Assembly: GCA_040877415.1 (NCBI GenBank)
Contig: JBBDNV010000194.1
Coordinates: 1 to 50,676, forward strand
Source: JBBDNV01 sp040877415
GTDB taxonomy: Bacteria; Planctomycetota; Planctomycetia; Pirellulales; PALSA-1355
Direction: 5' to 3'
DNA length: 50,676 bases
Of the stretch, positions 24,052 to 33,262 are shown piece by piece (position 1 is the stretch's first letter; the number at the start of each line of letters is the position of its first letter). The notes beneath the pieces are model-generated. The model saw only the letters and a program-made list of their open reading frames with translations, had not been told where the DNA came from and did not search any database. The position numbers and the translations under genes were made by a program.

Positions 24052-25406
24052 ACGCCTCGCCGCCGCGACGCACCGATCCGTTCGTCCTGTTGGCCGGAGT
24101 GCTGCTGTTCGGCTATCTCCTGATGAGCCGCACCTTCGCACATTGGGGAATCGGACCGCTGTACGTCGGCGAGATGGCGCTCGCGGCTTACCTGGTCGCC
24201 AGACCCGCCAGCCTGGCCGAGCCTTGGCTGCGCTCCCTGGCGGTGCCCACCAGGCTCAGTACGTTCAGTTGGTGGCTGACGATATCGCTGGCCTACGGAG
24301 CATTCGAGTGTGTGCGCGGGCTGATCATGGGTTCTCCGCTGTTGGTCGGGGAGATCGCCGTTATTCACCTGTACCCGTTGTACGTGTTGCCGGGCTTGTG
24401 GGTGGGCAGGCGACATCCCAACGTCTTGTCGCGGCTGATTCCCATCCTGGCCTGGTGCCACGGCGTGTACGGATTGGCATTCATCACGGTTTTTGCCCCG
24501 CTGGGCCTGAGCCAGAGTCTGGAAGACCCCAGCGTCGTCGGTTGGCTCGGTCACCCGGCAGGCAGCTCCATCCTGCTTTTGGGCCTGTTGGCCTTTCAAC
24601 GCAACTTGTGGCGCGGCTCCATCCCGATGCTGCTGAACATTCTCGTGATGATCGGCATGCAGCGGCGGGCCGAGTGGGTGGCATTCATCGCGGCGGTGAT
24701 GCTGTGGGCCTACCTGGCCGGCCGCGTCAAGCAATTGGTGTACTTCGCGGGTCTTCTGGTGTGCGTTCTGCTCCTCGGCTTGCTGCCGGACTTCGAGTTT
24801 CCTTCTCCCGGCTTCCGCGGCGAGTCCATGTCGACGTACGACCTCGTCAGCCGCCTTCTTGCGCCGATCGACCCCGACGCCGCCGCGGATCTGTCGCCCG
24901 ACGCGGACGCCTACGCGGCCACTGCCACTTGGCGCAGCGATTATTGGGGCGCCGTTTGGAACGAAGTCCACGCCACCGAAGAGCGCGCCGTGTTCGGCCT
25001 GGGCTATCACTACCCGCTCTGGCAACTGCACCCCTTCCACAACATGGAAGAAAACCCGGCGCGCACGCCCCACAGCATTTTCGTGTTTGTTTTGGGCTAC
25101 TCGGGCTGGCTGGGCGTCCTGATCTTCGTGGGGTTGCAGGGGGCGCTGGCGCGGCTGTTGTGGCGAACCTATCGGGAGACCGGCGAGCCGTTTGGAATTT
25201 GCTTGTGGACGCTGGCCATGGTGTGGGCCATTTTCGACCCGCTCTTGGAACGTCCCGTGGGCGCGATTCCGTTGTATCTGCTCATGGGGATGGCGGCCGC
25301 ACAGACAATCACGCGCGACGCGTTTCTCCACTCGCGGACGGCTTCGCGCATCGGCCATCCGCGCGGCTCGACGAACGGCGCCGAGCCAGGAACAGGTTCG
25401 CCATGA
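24048..25406 (+). CDS. O-antigen polymerase/ligase-like membrane protein (Wzy/WaaL)
   Basis: The 452-residue protein has ten or more hydrophobic segments (FVLLAGVLLFGYLL, LLNILVMIGMQRRAEWVAFI, LVYFAGLLVCVLLLGLLPDF, IFVFVLGYSGWLGVLIFVG). A large periplasmic loop (about residues 260-340) ends in RTPHSIFVFVLGYSGWLG, which carries the PH motif of the Wzy_C/O-antigen ligase family. It would polymerise or ligate lipid-linked repeat units at the periplasmic face. The start overlaps the flippase stop (ATGA), which implies coupling. Wzy and WaaL cannot be told apart by sequence alone; position next to Wzx favours a polymerase role. Confidence 0.85.
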   Translation: MNASPPRRTDPFVLLAGVLLFGYLLMSRTFAHWGIGPLYVGEMALAAYLVARPASLAEPWLRSLAVPTRLSTFSWWLTISLAYGAFECVRGLIMGSPLLVGEIAVIHLYPLYVLPGLWVGRRHPNVLSRLIPILAWCHGVYGLAFITVFAPLGLSQSLEDPSVVGWLGHPAGSSILLLGLLAFQRNLWRGSIPMLLNILVMIGMQRRAEWVAFIAAVMLWAYLAGRVKQLVYFAGLLVCVLLLGLLPDFEFPSPGFRGESMSTYDLVSRLLAPIDPDAAADLSPDADAYAATATWRSDYWGAVWNEVHATEERAVFGLGYHYPLWQLHPFHNMEENPARTPHSIFVFVLGYSGWLGVLIFVGLQGALARLLWRTYRETGEPFGICLWTLAMVWAIFDPLLERPVGAIPLYLLMGMAAAQTITRDAFLHSRTASRIGHPRGSTNGAEPGTGSP

Positions 25407-25497
25407 GAGATCCCCTCGTCAAACGGTTTGCAGCATTGAACGTCGCGGTCATTACGCGACGCAAGTAAACGTATTGGGACTTTCGAAAACCGACGCC

Positions 25498-26583
25498 ATG
25501 AACAGCGAATCTGACAACGCCAACGACGCCGCGACGATCCCCAGGGTTGCCATCGGGCTCCCCGTGTACAACGGCGAGAAATATCTCGCCGAGGCGATTG
25601 AGTCGGTCCTGGGCCAGACGTGTGCAGATTTCCAGTTGGTGATTTCCGACAATGCGTCAACCGACGCGACCCAGGAAATCTGCCGCGAATTTGCGGCCCG
25701 AGACCGTCGTGTTCGCTACGCTCGGGCCGAGCAGAATCGCGGCGCCGCCTGGAATTTCAATCGGACCTTCGAGCTTTCCGACGGCGAGTACTTCAAGTGG
25801 CTGGCCCACGACGACGTCATCGGCCCTCGTTATCTCGAGCGCGCCCTTGACGTTATGGACCGCGATTCGTCGCTGGTTCTGTGCCACTCGCGGACCGGCA
25901 TCGTCGACGGCCGAGGCGAGCTGATTGCGGATCCGGGCTCCGACGACCCGAAGGTTTGGGAGCTGCAGGGCATCTCTCAAGAGATGGAAGGCAAGCGGCT
26001 GGAAATGGGGCGGTCCGCCCACGCTTACCGAAGATACCTGGGCATTCTGCTGTACTCCATTCGCAACCATGAAGTGTTCGGCGTGATCCGCCGCTCGGTG
26101 ATGCGGACAACCGCCTTGCACCGCGCCTATCGCGGCGGAGAAAAGGTGTTTCTCTCGGAGCTCAGTCTGCGGGGAGCCTTCCACGAGATTCCGGAGGTCC
26201 TGTCGTTCTCCCGGTGGCACGATGACCGGTTCTCGTCCAACGCGTCGGCACGCGCGCAGAACCTGCACGTGAATCCCAAGTTGTCGCGGCGGTTGGCCCT
26301 GCCGCGCCAGTTCCGGGCGACGGGAGGCTATTTTGGGGCGGTCGCCCGCAGCGATCTCAACGTGGCCCAGCGCGCCGGTTGTTTGCTGGCGCTTTTGCGG
26401 TTTGTTCTCCAAGTGAAGAAATGGAAAACCGTCGCGGCCGACTACCTGGGCGGCGCAGGGCAACTCGCGAAGCTGCCCGAATCGCCGTCGGCCGAAGCTA
26501 AGCAATCGTCGAACAAAAGACACTGGACGTCATTGAACCGCGTTTCCGCAGCGTCGGTTGCGCGAGGCCGGCCGACCGTGTGA
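25498..26583 (+). CDS. Family 2 glycosyltransferase
   Basis: The 361-residue protein has a GT-A domain at its N-terminus: RVAIGLPVYNGEKYLAEAIE at about residues 16-35, LVISDNASTDATQEI and the metal motif KWLAHDDVI near residue 104. The rest carries no membrane segment and ends with a polar tail. It probably adds one sugar of the repeat unit on the cytoplasmic side. The ATG at 25498 comes 92 bases after the polymerase gene, in a short gap with no other gene. The acceptor and donor are unknown. It is one of only three clear glycosyltransferases in the window, few for a complex polysaccharide. Confidence 0.88.
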   Translation: MNSESDNANDAATIPRVAIGLPVYNGEKYLAEAIESVLGQTCADFQLVISDNASTDATQEICREFAARDRRVRYARAEQNRGAAWNFNRTFELSDGEYFKWLAHDDVIGPRYLERALDVMDRDSSLVLCHSRTGIVDGRGELIADPGSDDPKVWELQGISQEMEGKRLEMGRSAHAYRRYLGILLYSIRNHEVFGVIRRSVMRTTALHRAYRGGEKVFLSELSLRGAFHEIPEVLSFSRWHDDRFSSNASARAQNLHVNPKLSRRLALPRQFRATGGYFGAVARSDLNVAQRAGCLLALLRFVLQVKKWKTVAADYLGGAGQLAKLPESPSAEAKQSSNKRHWTSLNRVSAASVARGRPTV

Positions 26584-26614
26584 TCGGCGCCAACTCGGAA
26601 TAAGGAGATGTTGA

Positions 26615-27706
26615 ATGCGTGTACTGGTAACTGGCAGCAATGGCTACATCGGCAGCGTGCTCATGCCCTTGCTCGTTCACGAGGGGCATGACGCCGTCGG
26701 CCTGGACTGCAATTGGTTCGAACCCTGCGTCTATGGCGACGCACCCGCCGTGTTCCCGCATCGCGTGCTCGATACCCGGGACGTCAGCCGTTCGGACCTC
26801 GAGGGGTTTGACGCGGTCATTCACCTGGCGGCGCTTTCCAACGATCCGGTGGCCAATCTCGATCCGGCCTTGACCTATGAGATCAACCACGCCGCCACCG
26901 TCCGGCTGGCGCAGCTTGCCAAGCAAGCGGGCGTGACGCGCTTTCTGTTTTCCTCCTCGTGCAGCACGTACGGCGCCCACGGCGACGATCTCGTGACCGA
27001 GGAGGGCGAGCTGATGCCGGTCACGCCTTACGGCGATTCCAAAGCCCGCTGCGACCGCGACTTGGCGCGACTGGCCGCTGACGACTTCAGCCCGACGCTC
27101 TTGCGAAACGCCACGGCCTACGGCGTCTCGCCGCGATTGCGATTCGGCCTGGTGGTAAACGACTTCGTGGCGATGGCCTGTTTGACGGGCAAGATTCGCA
27201 TCCTGAGCGACGGCTCGCCGTGGCGGCCGATCGTGCACGTGGAAGACATTTCCCGCGCCTTTCTGGCGATGTTGGCCGCCCCGCGCGAGACGATCCACAA
27301 CCAGGTCTTTAACGTGGGATCAACCAGCGAGAACTACCGCGTGCGAGACCTGGCCCAGATCGTCCGCGACACCGTTTCGGGTTGTGAAGTCGAATTCGCC
27401 GCCCAGCCCAGCGTGGACAAGCGCTGCTATCGGGTCGACTTCAGCAAGCTCCAGCGCGTGCTGCCCGACTTCAAGATGCGGTGGAACGTGCGTCGCGGCG
27501 CGCGGCAGTTGTACGGCACCTTCCGCCGCGTCGGGTTGACGCCCGACGATTTTAGCGGTCCCGCGTACGACCGCCTGCGGATGCTCAAGAAGCTGCTCGC
27601 CGAAGGAAAGCTCGACAAACAGTTGCGTTGGAGCGCCGCGGGAGAAGGTCAAAACGGCGGCGTTCCGACGTCGCGCTTCAAGTCTCACGTCGTCAACGAC
27701 TATTAA
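26615..27706 (+). CDS. NAD-dependent epimerase/dehydratase (extended SDR)
   Basis: The 363-residue enzyme begins MRVLVTGSNGYIGSVLMPLL with the NAD-binding GxxGxxG. It continues with VIHLAALSNDPVANLDPAL, FLFSSSCSTYG, the catalytic YGDSK and GSPWRPIVHVEDISRAFLAM. This matches sugar-nucleotide epimerases, reductases or dehydratases, but the substrate cannot be assigned. AAGGAG lies 8 bases before the start. It is first in a compact operon with a DUF4910 protein, C-methyltransferase, second SDR, cytidylyltransferase and deacetylase, so it probably acts on a nucleotide-linked deoxysugar. It is not close to RfbG-type CDP-glucose 4,6-dehydratase by eye. Confidence 0.88.
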   Translation: MRVLVTGSNGYIGSVLMPLLVHEGHDAVGLDCNWFEPCVYGDAPAVFPHRVLDTRDVSRSDLEGFDAVIHLAALSNDPVANLDPALTYEINHAATVRLAQLAKQAGVTRFLFSSSCSTYGAHGDDLVTEEGELMPVTPYGDSKARCDRDLARLAADDFSPTLLRNATAYGVSPRLRFGLVVNDFVAMACLTGKIRILSDGSPWRPIVHVEDISRAFLAMLAAPRETIHNQVFNVGSTSENYRVRDLAQIVRDTVSGCEVEFAAQPSVDKRCYRVDFSKLQRVLPDFKMRWNVRRGARQLYGTFRRVGLTPDDFSGPAYDRLRMLKKLLAEGKLDKQLRWSAAGEGQNGGVPTSRFKSHVVNDY

Positions 27707-27713
27707 CCCAACC

Positions 27714-29141
27714 ATGTCCGTCAGCTCAAGACCAATCTCCGACTCCGACAGCCACGGCCGCGAGCCGAGCCAACGCGCGGCCCGTGCGGTCGCCGCGCGT
27801 TCGAGCCCGGCGCCCAGCCGGGAGCGTGCCGAAAACGACGACGCGCGCCCGGTCGGGGCGGATATGTACGAGCTGGTCGCCAAATTGTATCCGACGTGCC
27901 GCAGCATCACGGGCAACGGCGTCCGGTCGACGCTGGCCGAGTTGCAGGACATCGTCCCGCTAGTGGTTCACGAAGTTCCGACGGGCACGCCCGTGTTCGA
28001 CTGGCACGTTCCCAAGGAATGGAACATTCGCGACGCGTACATCAAGGACGCGGCCGGCCGCCGCGTGGTCGATTTTCAGGCGTCGAATCTGCACGTCGTC
28101 AACTACAGCATCCCGGTGCGAGCGAACATGACGCTCGACGAGCTGCGACCCCGATTGTTCACGCTGCCGGAACACCCCGACTGGATTCCCTACCGCACGT
28201 CGTACTATCGGGAGGATTGGGGATTCTGCCTCGCTCACAACCAACTGCTCGCGCTTTCCGAAGCGCGCTACGAAGTTTGCATCGATTCGTCGCTGGAAGC
28301 CGGCAGCCTGACCTACGGCGAGGCCTTTTTGCCCGGCCAAACCGCCGACGAGGTGCTGGTCTCGTGCCACGTCTGTCATCCGTCGTTGTCGAACGACAAC
28401 CTGTCGTCGATCGCGGTCAGCGCGTACCTGGCGCGCCATTTGGCCGGCTGGCCAGCGCGGCGCTATTCGTACCGCTTCCTGTTCGTGCCGGGCACGATCG
28501 GCGCGATCACCTGGCTCAGCCGGAACGCCGGCGCGCTGGGCCGCATCCGTCACGGTTTCGTGCTGGCGCAGGTGGGAGACAGCGGGCCGAGCACCTACAA
28601 GAAGAGCCGCCGCGGCAACGCCGAGATCGACCGCGCGTTTGCGCACGTGCTGCGGCACTCGGGCGCGCCGTACGCGGTCGAGGAATTCGAGCCCACGGGA
28701 TACGACGAGCGCCAATACTGCTCGCCCGGAATCAATTTGCCCGTCGGCTGCTTGATGCGCACTCCCCACGGCCGCTACCCCCAATACCATACCTCGGCCG
28801 ATGACTTGCAGCTCGTGCGCCCCGAAGCGCTGCAAGATTCGTGGGAGAAGTGCCTGGCCGCCGTGGGCGTGTTGGAAGGCAACCGCCGCTACCGGAGCTT
28901 GAACCCGAACTGCGAACCGCAACTGGGACGGCGTGGGTTGTACCGCGCGATGGGAGGCGAGCCCGACCAGGCCGAACTCGAGCAAGCGCTGCTCTGGGTA
29001 CTGAATTTTTCGGATTCCCAGCACGCGATTTTGGACATTGCCGACCGGGCCCGATTGCCGTTTGCCGTGGTGCGCAAGGCGGCCGACTTGCTCGTGGAAC
29101 ACGGCTTGCTGGAAGGCGTGGACGAGCCGCCGCTTACGTAA
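27714..29141 (+). CDS. DUF4910-type M28-like metallohydrolase with C-terminal winged helix
   Basis: The 475-residue protein has a disordered N-terminus, then MYELVAKLYPTCRSITGNGV at residue 51, where family members normally start. The aminopeptidase-like domain includes FDWHVPKEWNIRDAYI, VSCHVCHPSLSNDNLSS (His222 and Asp228 as likely zinc ligands), YDERQYCSPGINLPVG and YHTSADD (His359). The C-terminus (about 415-470) is winged-helix-like. The family is annotated as aminopeptidase-like but occurs in surface-polysaccharide clusters, and its substrate is not known to me. A sugar-linked amide or peptide is possible. The gene starts 8 bases after the SDR gene; an ATG at 27864 with GGGGCGG upstream is an alternative start. 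Confidence 0.85.
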   Translation: MSVSSRPISDSDSHGREPSQRAARAVAARSSPAPSRERAENDDARPVGADMYELVAKLYPTCRSITGNGVRSTLAELQDIVPLVVHEVPTGTPVFDWHVPKEWNIRDAYIKDAAGRRVVDFQASNLHVVNYSIPVRANMTLDELRPRLFTLPEHPDWIPYRTSYYREDWGFCLAHNQLLALSEARYEVCIDSSLEAGSLTYGEAFLPGQTADEVLVSCHVCHPSLSNDNLSSIAVSAYLARHLAGWPARRYSYRFLFVPGTIGAITWLSRNAGALGRIRHGFVLAQVGDSGPSTYKKSRRGNAEIDRAFAHVLRHSGAPYAVEEFEPTGYDERQYCSPGINLPVGCLMRTPHGRYPQYHTSADDLQLVRPEALQDSWEKCLAAVGVLEGNRRYRSLNPNCEPQLGRRGLYRAMGGEPDQAELEQALLWVLNFSDSQHAILDIADRARLPFAVVRKAADLLVEHGLLEGVDEPPLT

Positions 29142-29182
29142 CCCGAGGATTGTTTCCCCTTAACACGCGCGATTTTTACGTT

Positions 29183-30511
29183 ATGTCCAACACGACTGCC
29201 TCGCTCAAAACGAACGTCGCGCCTGAATCGGGCGTCCCGGCCCTCGGCACTTCGCCGATTACCGGCCAGCCCGAAACGGCCGGGCGCTGCTGCCGCTTTT
29301 GCGGCGCGTCGCTGCGACACGTTTTCATGGACCTGGGCATGTCGCCTCTGTGCGAAACCTACTTGCGGGCGGACCAGCTTGACTCGATGGAGCCCTTCTA
29401 TCCGCTCACGGCGTACGTGTGCCAGGAATGTCTGTTGGTGCAGCTCGGCGAGTATGAAAGCCCCGAGGCGATTTTCGGCGAGTACGCGTATTTCTCCTCC
29501 TATTCGGACAGTTGGCTGAAACACGCCGACGCCTACTGCCGCCAGATGATTCCACGCTTCGGACTCGGCGCCGCCAGCCGCGTCGTGGAGGTCGCCAGCA
29601 ACGACGGCTACCTGCTGCAGTACTTCGCGGCTCGGGGAATCCCGGTGCTCGGCATCGAGCCGGCTGCCAATATCGCCCGCGTGGCGATGGCCAAGGGAAT
29701 TCCCACGCGCGTCGAGTTTCTGGGCCGGCAAACGGCCCGGCGCATGGCCGACGACGGAGTCGCGGCCGACCTGCTGGTGGGCAACAACGTGCTGGCGCAC
29801 GTTCCGGACTTGAACGGCTTCGTCTGTGGACTTTCGATTTTGCTGCGCCCCGGCGGCGTGCTGACGATGGAGTTCCCGCACCTGGCGCGGCTCGTCGAGG
29901 GCAATCAGTTCGACACGATCTACCACGAGCATTTCTGTTACCTGTCGCTGCTGGTGGTGCGAAAAATTTTCGCCGCGCACGGGCTGAGGATTTTTGACGT
30001 CGAGGAACTTTCCACCCACGGCGGCTCGCTGCGCGTCTATGCCTGCCACGAGAGCGACGATCGCGAGACCACCGTCCGCGCCGAAGCCATCGCGTCCGAA
30101 GAACTTCGGGCCGGTTACGGCGAGCTCGAAACCTATCTGCATTTCGCCGAGCGCGTGGAAGAAACCAAGCGCAAGCTGCTGGAGTTTCTGATCGCGGCCA
30201 AGAGAGCGGGCAAACAGATCGCCGGTTACGGCGCGCCCGGCAAAGGCAACACGCTTTTGAACTACTGCGGCATCCGCACCGACTTCCTCGCGTATACCGT
30301 TGATCGCAACCCCTATAAGCACGGCAAGTTTCTCCCCGGCACGCACATTCCCATTTTTGCGCCGGAGCGGCTCGCCGAGACGCGTCCGGACTACATACTG
30401 ATCCTGCCGTGGAATTTGAAAGACGAAATCGTCGCGCAGCTTGCTTACGCCCGCCAGTGGGGCGCCAAGTTCGTCGTGCCGATCCCCGAGTTGACGGTCC
30501 TGGAGAGTTAA
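29183..30511 (+). CDS. NovU/TylC3-type sugar C-methyltransferase
   Basis: The 442-residue protein has three parts. A zinc-binding N-terminus (CCRFCG near residue 36 and CQECLLVQLGEYESPEAIF) is followed by a class I SAM domain with motif I VVEVASNDGYLLQYF. The C-terminal domain contains GYGAPGKGNTLLNYCGI, typical of C-methyltransferases acting on nucleotide-linked 4-keto-6-deoxysugars (C-3 methylation in TylC3, EryBIII and similar). The conserved YHEHFCYLS is also present, with the catalytic His/Glu pair region. It lies in the sugar operon just before the second SDR gene. Substrate inferred from family and context: a CDP- or dTDP-4-keto-deoxyhexose. Confidence 0.92.
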   Translation: MSNTTASLKTNVAPESGVPALGTSPITGQPETAGRCCRFCGASLRHVFMDLGMSPLCETYLRADQLDSMEPFYPLTAYVCQECLLVQLGEYESPEAIFGEYAYFSSYSDSWLKHADAYCRQMIPRFGLGAASRVVEVASNDGYLLQYFAARGIPVLGIEPAANIARVAMAKGIPTRVEFLGRQTARRMADDGVAADLLVGNNVLAHVPDLNGFVCGLSILLRPGGVLTMEFPHLARLVEGNQFDTIYHEHFCYLSLLVVRKIFAAHGLRIFDVEELSTHGGSLRVYACHESDDRETTVRAEAIASEELRAGYGELETYLHFAERVEETKRKLLEFLIAAKRAGKQIAGYGAPGKGNTLLNYCGIRTDFLAYTVDRNPYKHGKFLPGTHIPIFAPERLAETRPDYILILPWNLKDEIVAQLAYARQWGAKFVVPIPELTVLES

Positions 30512-30530
30512 CCCAAGCGGACTGGTGGCC

Positions 30531-31517
30531 ATGCCGGCGGAATTGACAAACACTCATCGCGACCCGCGCGCCGATGCGGCATTTTCCCGCGCCAGAGTAT
30601 TGGTGACCGGCGCGGGAGGATTTTTGGGCAGGCATTTGTGCCGGGCCCTCACGGCGCGCGACGCCACGGTTTTCGGCGTCTCGCGCCGTCCCGACGCCGG
30701 GCATTGCGCCCTGGTGATGGTCGGCGACTGCGCCGATTTGGACTTCGTGCGCCGCGCCGTCGAAGCGGCCCGCCCCGACGTCATCTTTCACCTGGCCGGT
30801 TCGGCGGACGGCTCGCGGGATCTGGATCGCGTGATTCCGGGTCTGCACGACGACCTGGTGAGCACCGTCACGCTATTGACCGCGGCGACGGAATTCAAAG
30901 CGGCACGAATCGTCGTCACCGGCTCGATGGAGGAGCCGGACCTTTCCGCCCAAGACTGCACCCCCTCGTCGCCGTATGCCGCCGCGAAGCTGTGCGTGGG
31001 CTTCTACGCGCGGATGTTCCACGCGGTGTACGGCGCGCCGGTGACCCTGCTGCGTCCCTTCGTCACGTACGGGCCGGGACAAAGTGAAACGAAGTTGATT
31101 CCATACGTCATCCGATCACTTCAGGCCCGGCGCTCTCCGCGGCTCTCCAACTGCGATCGCGCGGTGGACCTGGTGTACGTCGACGATATGGTGGCGGCCT
31201 TTCTCAGGTCCGCCCTGGGGCCGCCGTGTCCGGATGGAATCGAGCTGGGGTCGGGAAGGCTCGTTCGGCTCCGCGAGGTGGTCGATCTCATCCGCCGGTT
31301 GATGAAGTCCGACGTCGAGCCCCAGTTCGGCGCGTTGGCGGATCGGAAACACGAACAAGTGCGCACCGCGCGAACCGACCGGGCGGCCGACAGCTTGGGC
31401 TGGCAGGCAACCACCCCGATCGACGAAGGGCTTCGTCGCACGATCGCGTGGTACGACGAGCACCCCGGCACCCCGGTTGGAAATTCCCATCCTTCAGCCA
31501 GCAATCTGGTTTCCTGA
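30531..31517 (+). CDS. NAD-dependent epimerase/dehydratase (second extended SDR)
   Basis: The 328-residue protein shows VLVTGAGGFLGRHLCRAL (NAD-binding), VIFHLAGSADGSRDLDRVI, IVVTGSMEEPD, catalytic YAAAK in SPYAAAKLCVGFYARMF, TLLRPFVTYGPGQSETKLIP and VDLVYVDDMVAAFL. It resembles 4-ketoreductases or dehydratases of deoxysugar pathways. The serine of the usual S-x-Y-x3-K triad is in the TGSMEE segment. The ATG at 30531 follows the methyltransferase stop by 19 bases; a GTG at 30525 is possible. Its place after the C-methyltransferase would suit the final ketoreduction, but this is inference. Confidence 0.88.
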   Translation: MPAELTNTHRDPRADAAFSRARVLVTGAGGFLGRHLCRALTARDATVFGVSRRPDAGHCALVMVGDCADLDFVRRAVEAARPDVIFHLAGSADGSRDLDRVIPGLHDDLVSTVTLLTAATEFKAARIVVTGSMEEPDLSAQDCTPSSPYAAAKLCVGFYARMFHAVYGAPVTLLRPFVTYGPGQSETKLIPYVIRSLQARRSPRLSNCDRAVDLVYVDDMVAAFLRSALGPPCPDGIELGSGRLVRLREVVDLIRRLMKSDVEPQFGALADRKHEQVRTARTDRAADSLGWQATTPIDEGLRRTIAWYDEHPGTPVGNSHPSASNLVS

Positions 31518-31532
31518 CAAGCGAGTGTAAAC

Positions 31533-32399
31533 ATGAAAGTGGTACTATTCTGCGGCGGTTTGGGCATGCGGCTGAAGGAATACTCCGAATCCATTCCCAA
31601 GCCCATGGTCCCCATCGGCTACCGACCGATCCTGTGGCACGTCATGCGATACTACGCGCACTACGGCCACAACGATTTTATCCTGTGCCTGGGACCGAAG
31701 AGCGACGTCATCAAGGATTACTTTCTCAACTACAACGAGTGCGTCTCGAACGATTTCGTGCTCTCTTCCGGCGGCTCGCAAGTCAGCCTGCTCAACAGCG
31801 ACATTCACGACTGGAAGATCACCTTCGTGGATACCGGCACCTCGGCCAACGTCGGCCAGCGGCTCAAAGCCGTCGAGCGGCATCTCGAAGGAGAGGACGT
31901 CTTTCTGGCCAACTATGCCGACGGCCTGAGCGACGTGCCCTTGCCCGCGCTCATCGACTATTTCCAAATGCGTCAGGCCATTGCCGCCTTCCTGTGCGTG
32001 AAACCGCCGCAAAGCTGGCACGCGGTGACCGCGGACCCCGACGGCACGGTGCAGTCGGTGCGCATCATCAACGACGCCGACGTGTGGATGAACGGGGGCT
32101 ATTTCGTGCTGGGCCATGAAATATTCGACTATCTCAAGGAGGGCGAAGAACTCGTCTGCGAACCGTTCCAACGGTTGATCGACCGCCAAAAACTGTGCGC
32201 CTACAAGTACGAGGGCTTTTGGGGCTGCATGGATACGTTCAAAGAAAAGCAGCGGCTCGACGATATGTATGCCAGCGGCGAGGCCCTCTGGGAAGTGTGG
32301 AAAAACGCGCCCGCCGCGAGTCCCCGAGCCGCCCTGGGCACCGCCGGCCGCCGGCTCAAGTTGACCGCGCCTGCCCGAGCGCGCAAACGCGCACGGTAA
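31533..32399 (+). CDS. rfbF: Glucose-1-phosphate cytidylyltransferase-like nucleotidyltransferase (RfbF)
   Basis: The 288-residue protein begins MKVVLFCGGLGMRLKEYSES followed by IPKPMVPIG, the nucleotide-binding signature of sugar-phosphate nucleotidyltransferases. It also has FILCLGPKSDVIKDYFLNYN, VDTGTSANVGQRLKAVERHL, FLANYADGLSDV, MNGGYFVLGHEIFDYL and FWGCMDTFKEKQRLDDMYAS, which are typical of RfbF. RfbF activates glucose-1-phosphate with CTP to give CDP-glucose, entry to the CDP-3,6-dideoxyhexose and branched-sugar families. The start follows the second SDR gene by 15 bases. The basic C-terminal tail (ARARKRAR) is an extension. No RfbG or RfbH partner is in the window. Confidence 0.92.
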   Translation: MKVVLFCGGLGMRLKEYSESIPKPMVPIGYRPILWHVMRYYAHYGHNDFILCLGPKSDVIKDYFLNYNECVSNDFVLSSGGSQVSLLNSDIHDWKITFVDTGTSANVGQRLKAVERHLEGEDVFLANYADGLSDVPLPALIDYFQMRQAIAAFLCVKPPQSWHAVTADPDGTVQSVRIINDADVWMNGGYFVLGHEIFDYLKEGEELVCEPFQRLIDRQKLCAYKYEGFWGCMDTFKEKQRLDDMYASGEALWEVWKNAPAASPRAALGTAGRRLKLTAPARARKRAR

Positions 32400-32428
32400 C
32401 CGCGCTCACCCAGCCTGAGATCCTCTCG

Positions 32429-33070
32429 ATGCGAACAATGTCTCTGGGACCTTTGCGAACGATCCTGTGCCTCGGCGCGCATGCCGACGATATCGAGATC
32501 GGCTGCGGCGGCACGCTGCTCAAATTGCTCGCCCAGCACCGCGGCGTCGCGCTGCACTGGATCGTTTTCAGCGGCGCGGGCGTGCGCGCCGAGGAAGCCG
32601 CGGCAAGCGCGGCGCAATTCCTGCGCGACGCCGAAACGCGGCACGTGAAGATCCACTCGTTTCGAGACAGCTTCTTTCCGGCCGCCTGGCCCGAGATCAA
32701 GGAGGTGGTCGCCCAGTTGGGGTCCACCGTCGCGCCCGACCTGATCTTCACCCACCGCCGCGAAGACTTCCACCAGGACCACCGCACCCTGGCGGAGCTC
32801 ACCTGGTGCGCGTTCCGCAACCACCAGATCCTGGAATACGAAATCCCCAAGTACGAAGGCGATCTCGGCTCGCCCAACCTGTATGTAACGCTCGACGAGG
32901 ACGTGGGCCGGCGGAAGGTCGACACGCTCTTCGATTCATTCAAGTCGCAACACGAAAAGCCCTGGTTCTGCAGGGAGACCTTTTACGCACTGATGCACCT
33001 GCGCGGTCTGGAATGCAATGCGCCCGGCAAGCTCGCAGAGGCCTTTCATTGCCGGAAGATGGTGATGTAG
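32429..33070 (+). CDS. PIG-L/LmbE family deacetylase
   Basis: The 213-residue protein has the zinc-binding motif CLGAHADDIEIGCGGTL at about residues 13-29. AHADD replaces the common AHPDD, with His and both Asp kept. FTHRREDFHQDHRTLAELTW provides a second histidine cluster, as in the family. Members remove N-acetyl groups from GlcNAc-type substrates. Here it may deacetylate a nucleotide- or lipid-linked amino sugar so another group can be added. The ATG at 32429 lies 30 bases after rfbF; an ATG at 32438 is an alternative. It is the last gene of the operon. Confidence 0.88.
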   Translation: MRTMSLGPLRTILCLGAHADDIEIGCGGTLLKLLAQHRGVALHWIVFSGAGVRAEEAAASAAQFLRDAETRHVKIHSFRDSFFPAAWPEIKEVVAQLGSTVAPDLIFTHRREDFHQDHRTLAELTWCAFRNHQILEYEIPKYEGDLGSPNLYVTLDEDVGRRKVDTLFDSFKSQHEKPWFCRETFYALMHLRGLECNAPGKLAEAFHCRKMVM

Positions 33071-33262
33071 CCGCCGTGAGAATTCATTTGCAGCCAACTG
33101 AAGCAATGAATCGGCATTCGCCGCTGAGTGCGATAGGCCCATTACGCGTTTTTTGCCGAGTTGTTGCCGGCCCCGGTCACTGTACAAGCGCCGGTAATTG
33201 TCAATCGATTACACTCTGGACACGCGGTGCCTCCGAACTTACGATTTGTGGAGACTGTCATC

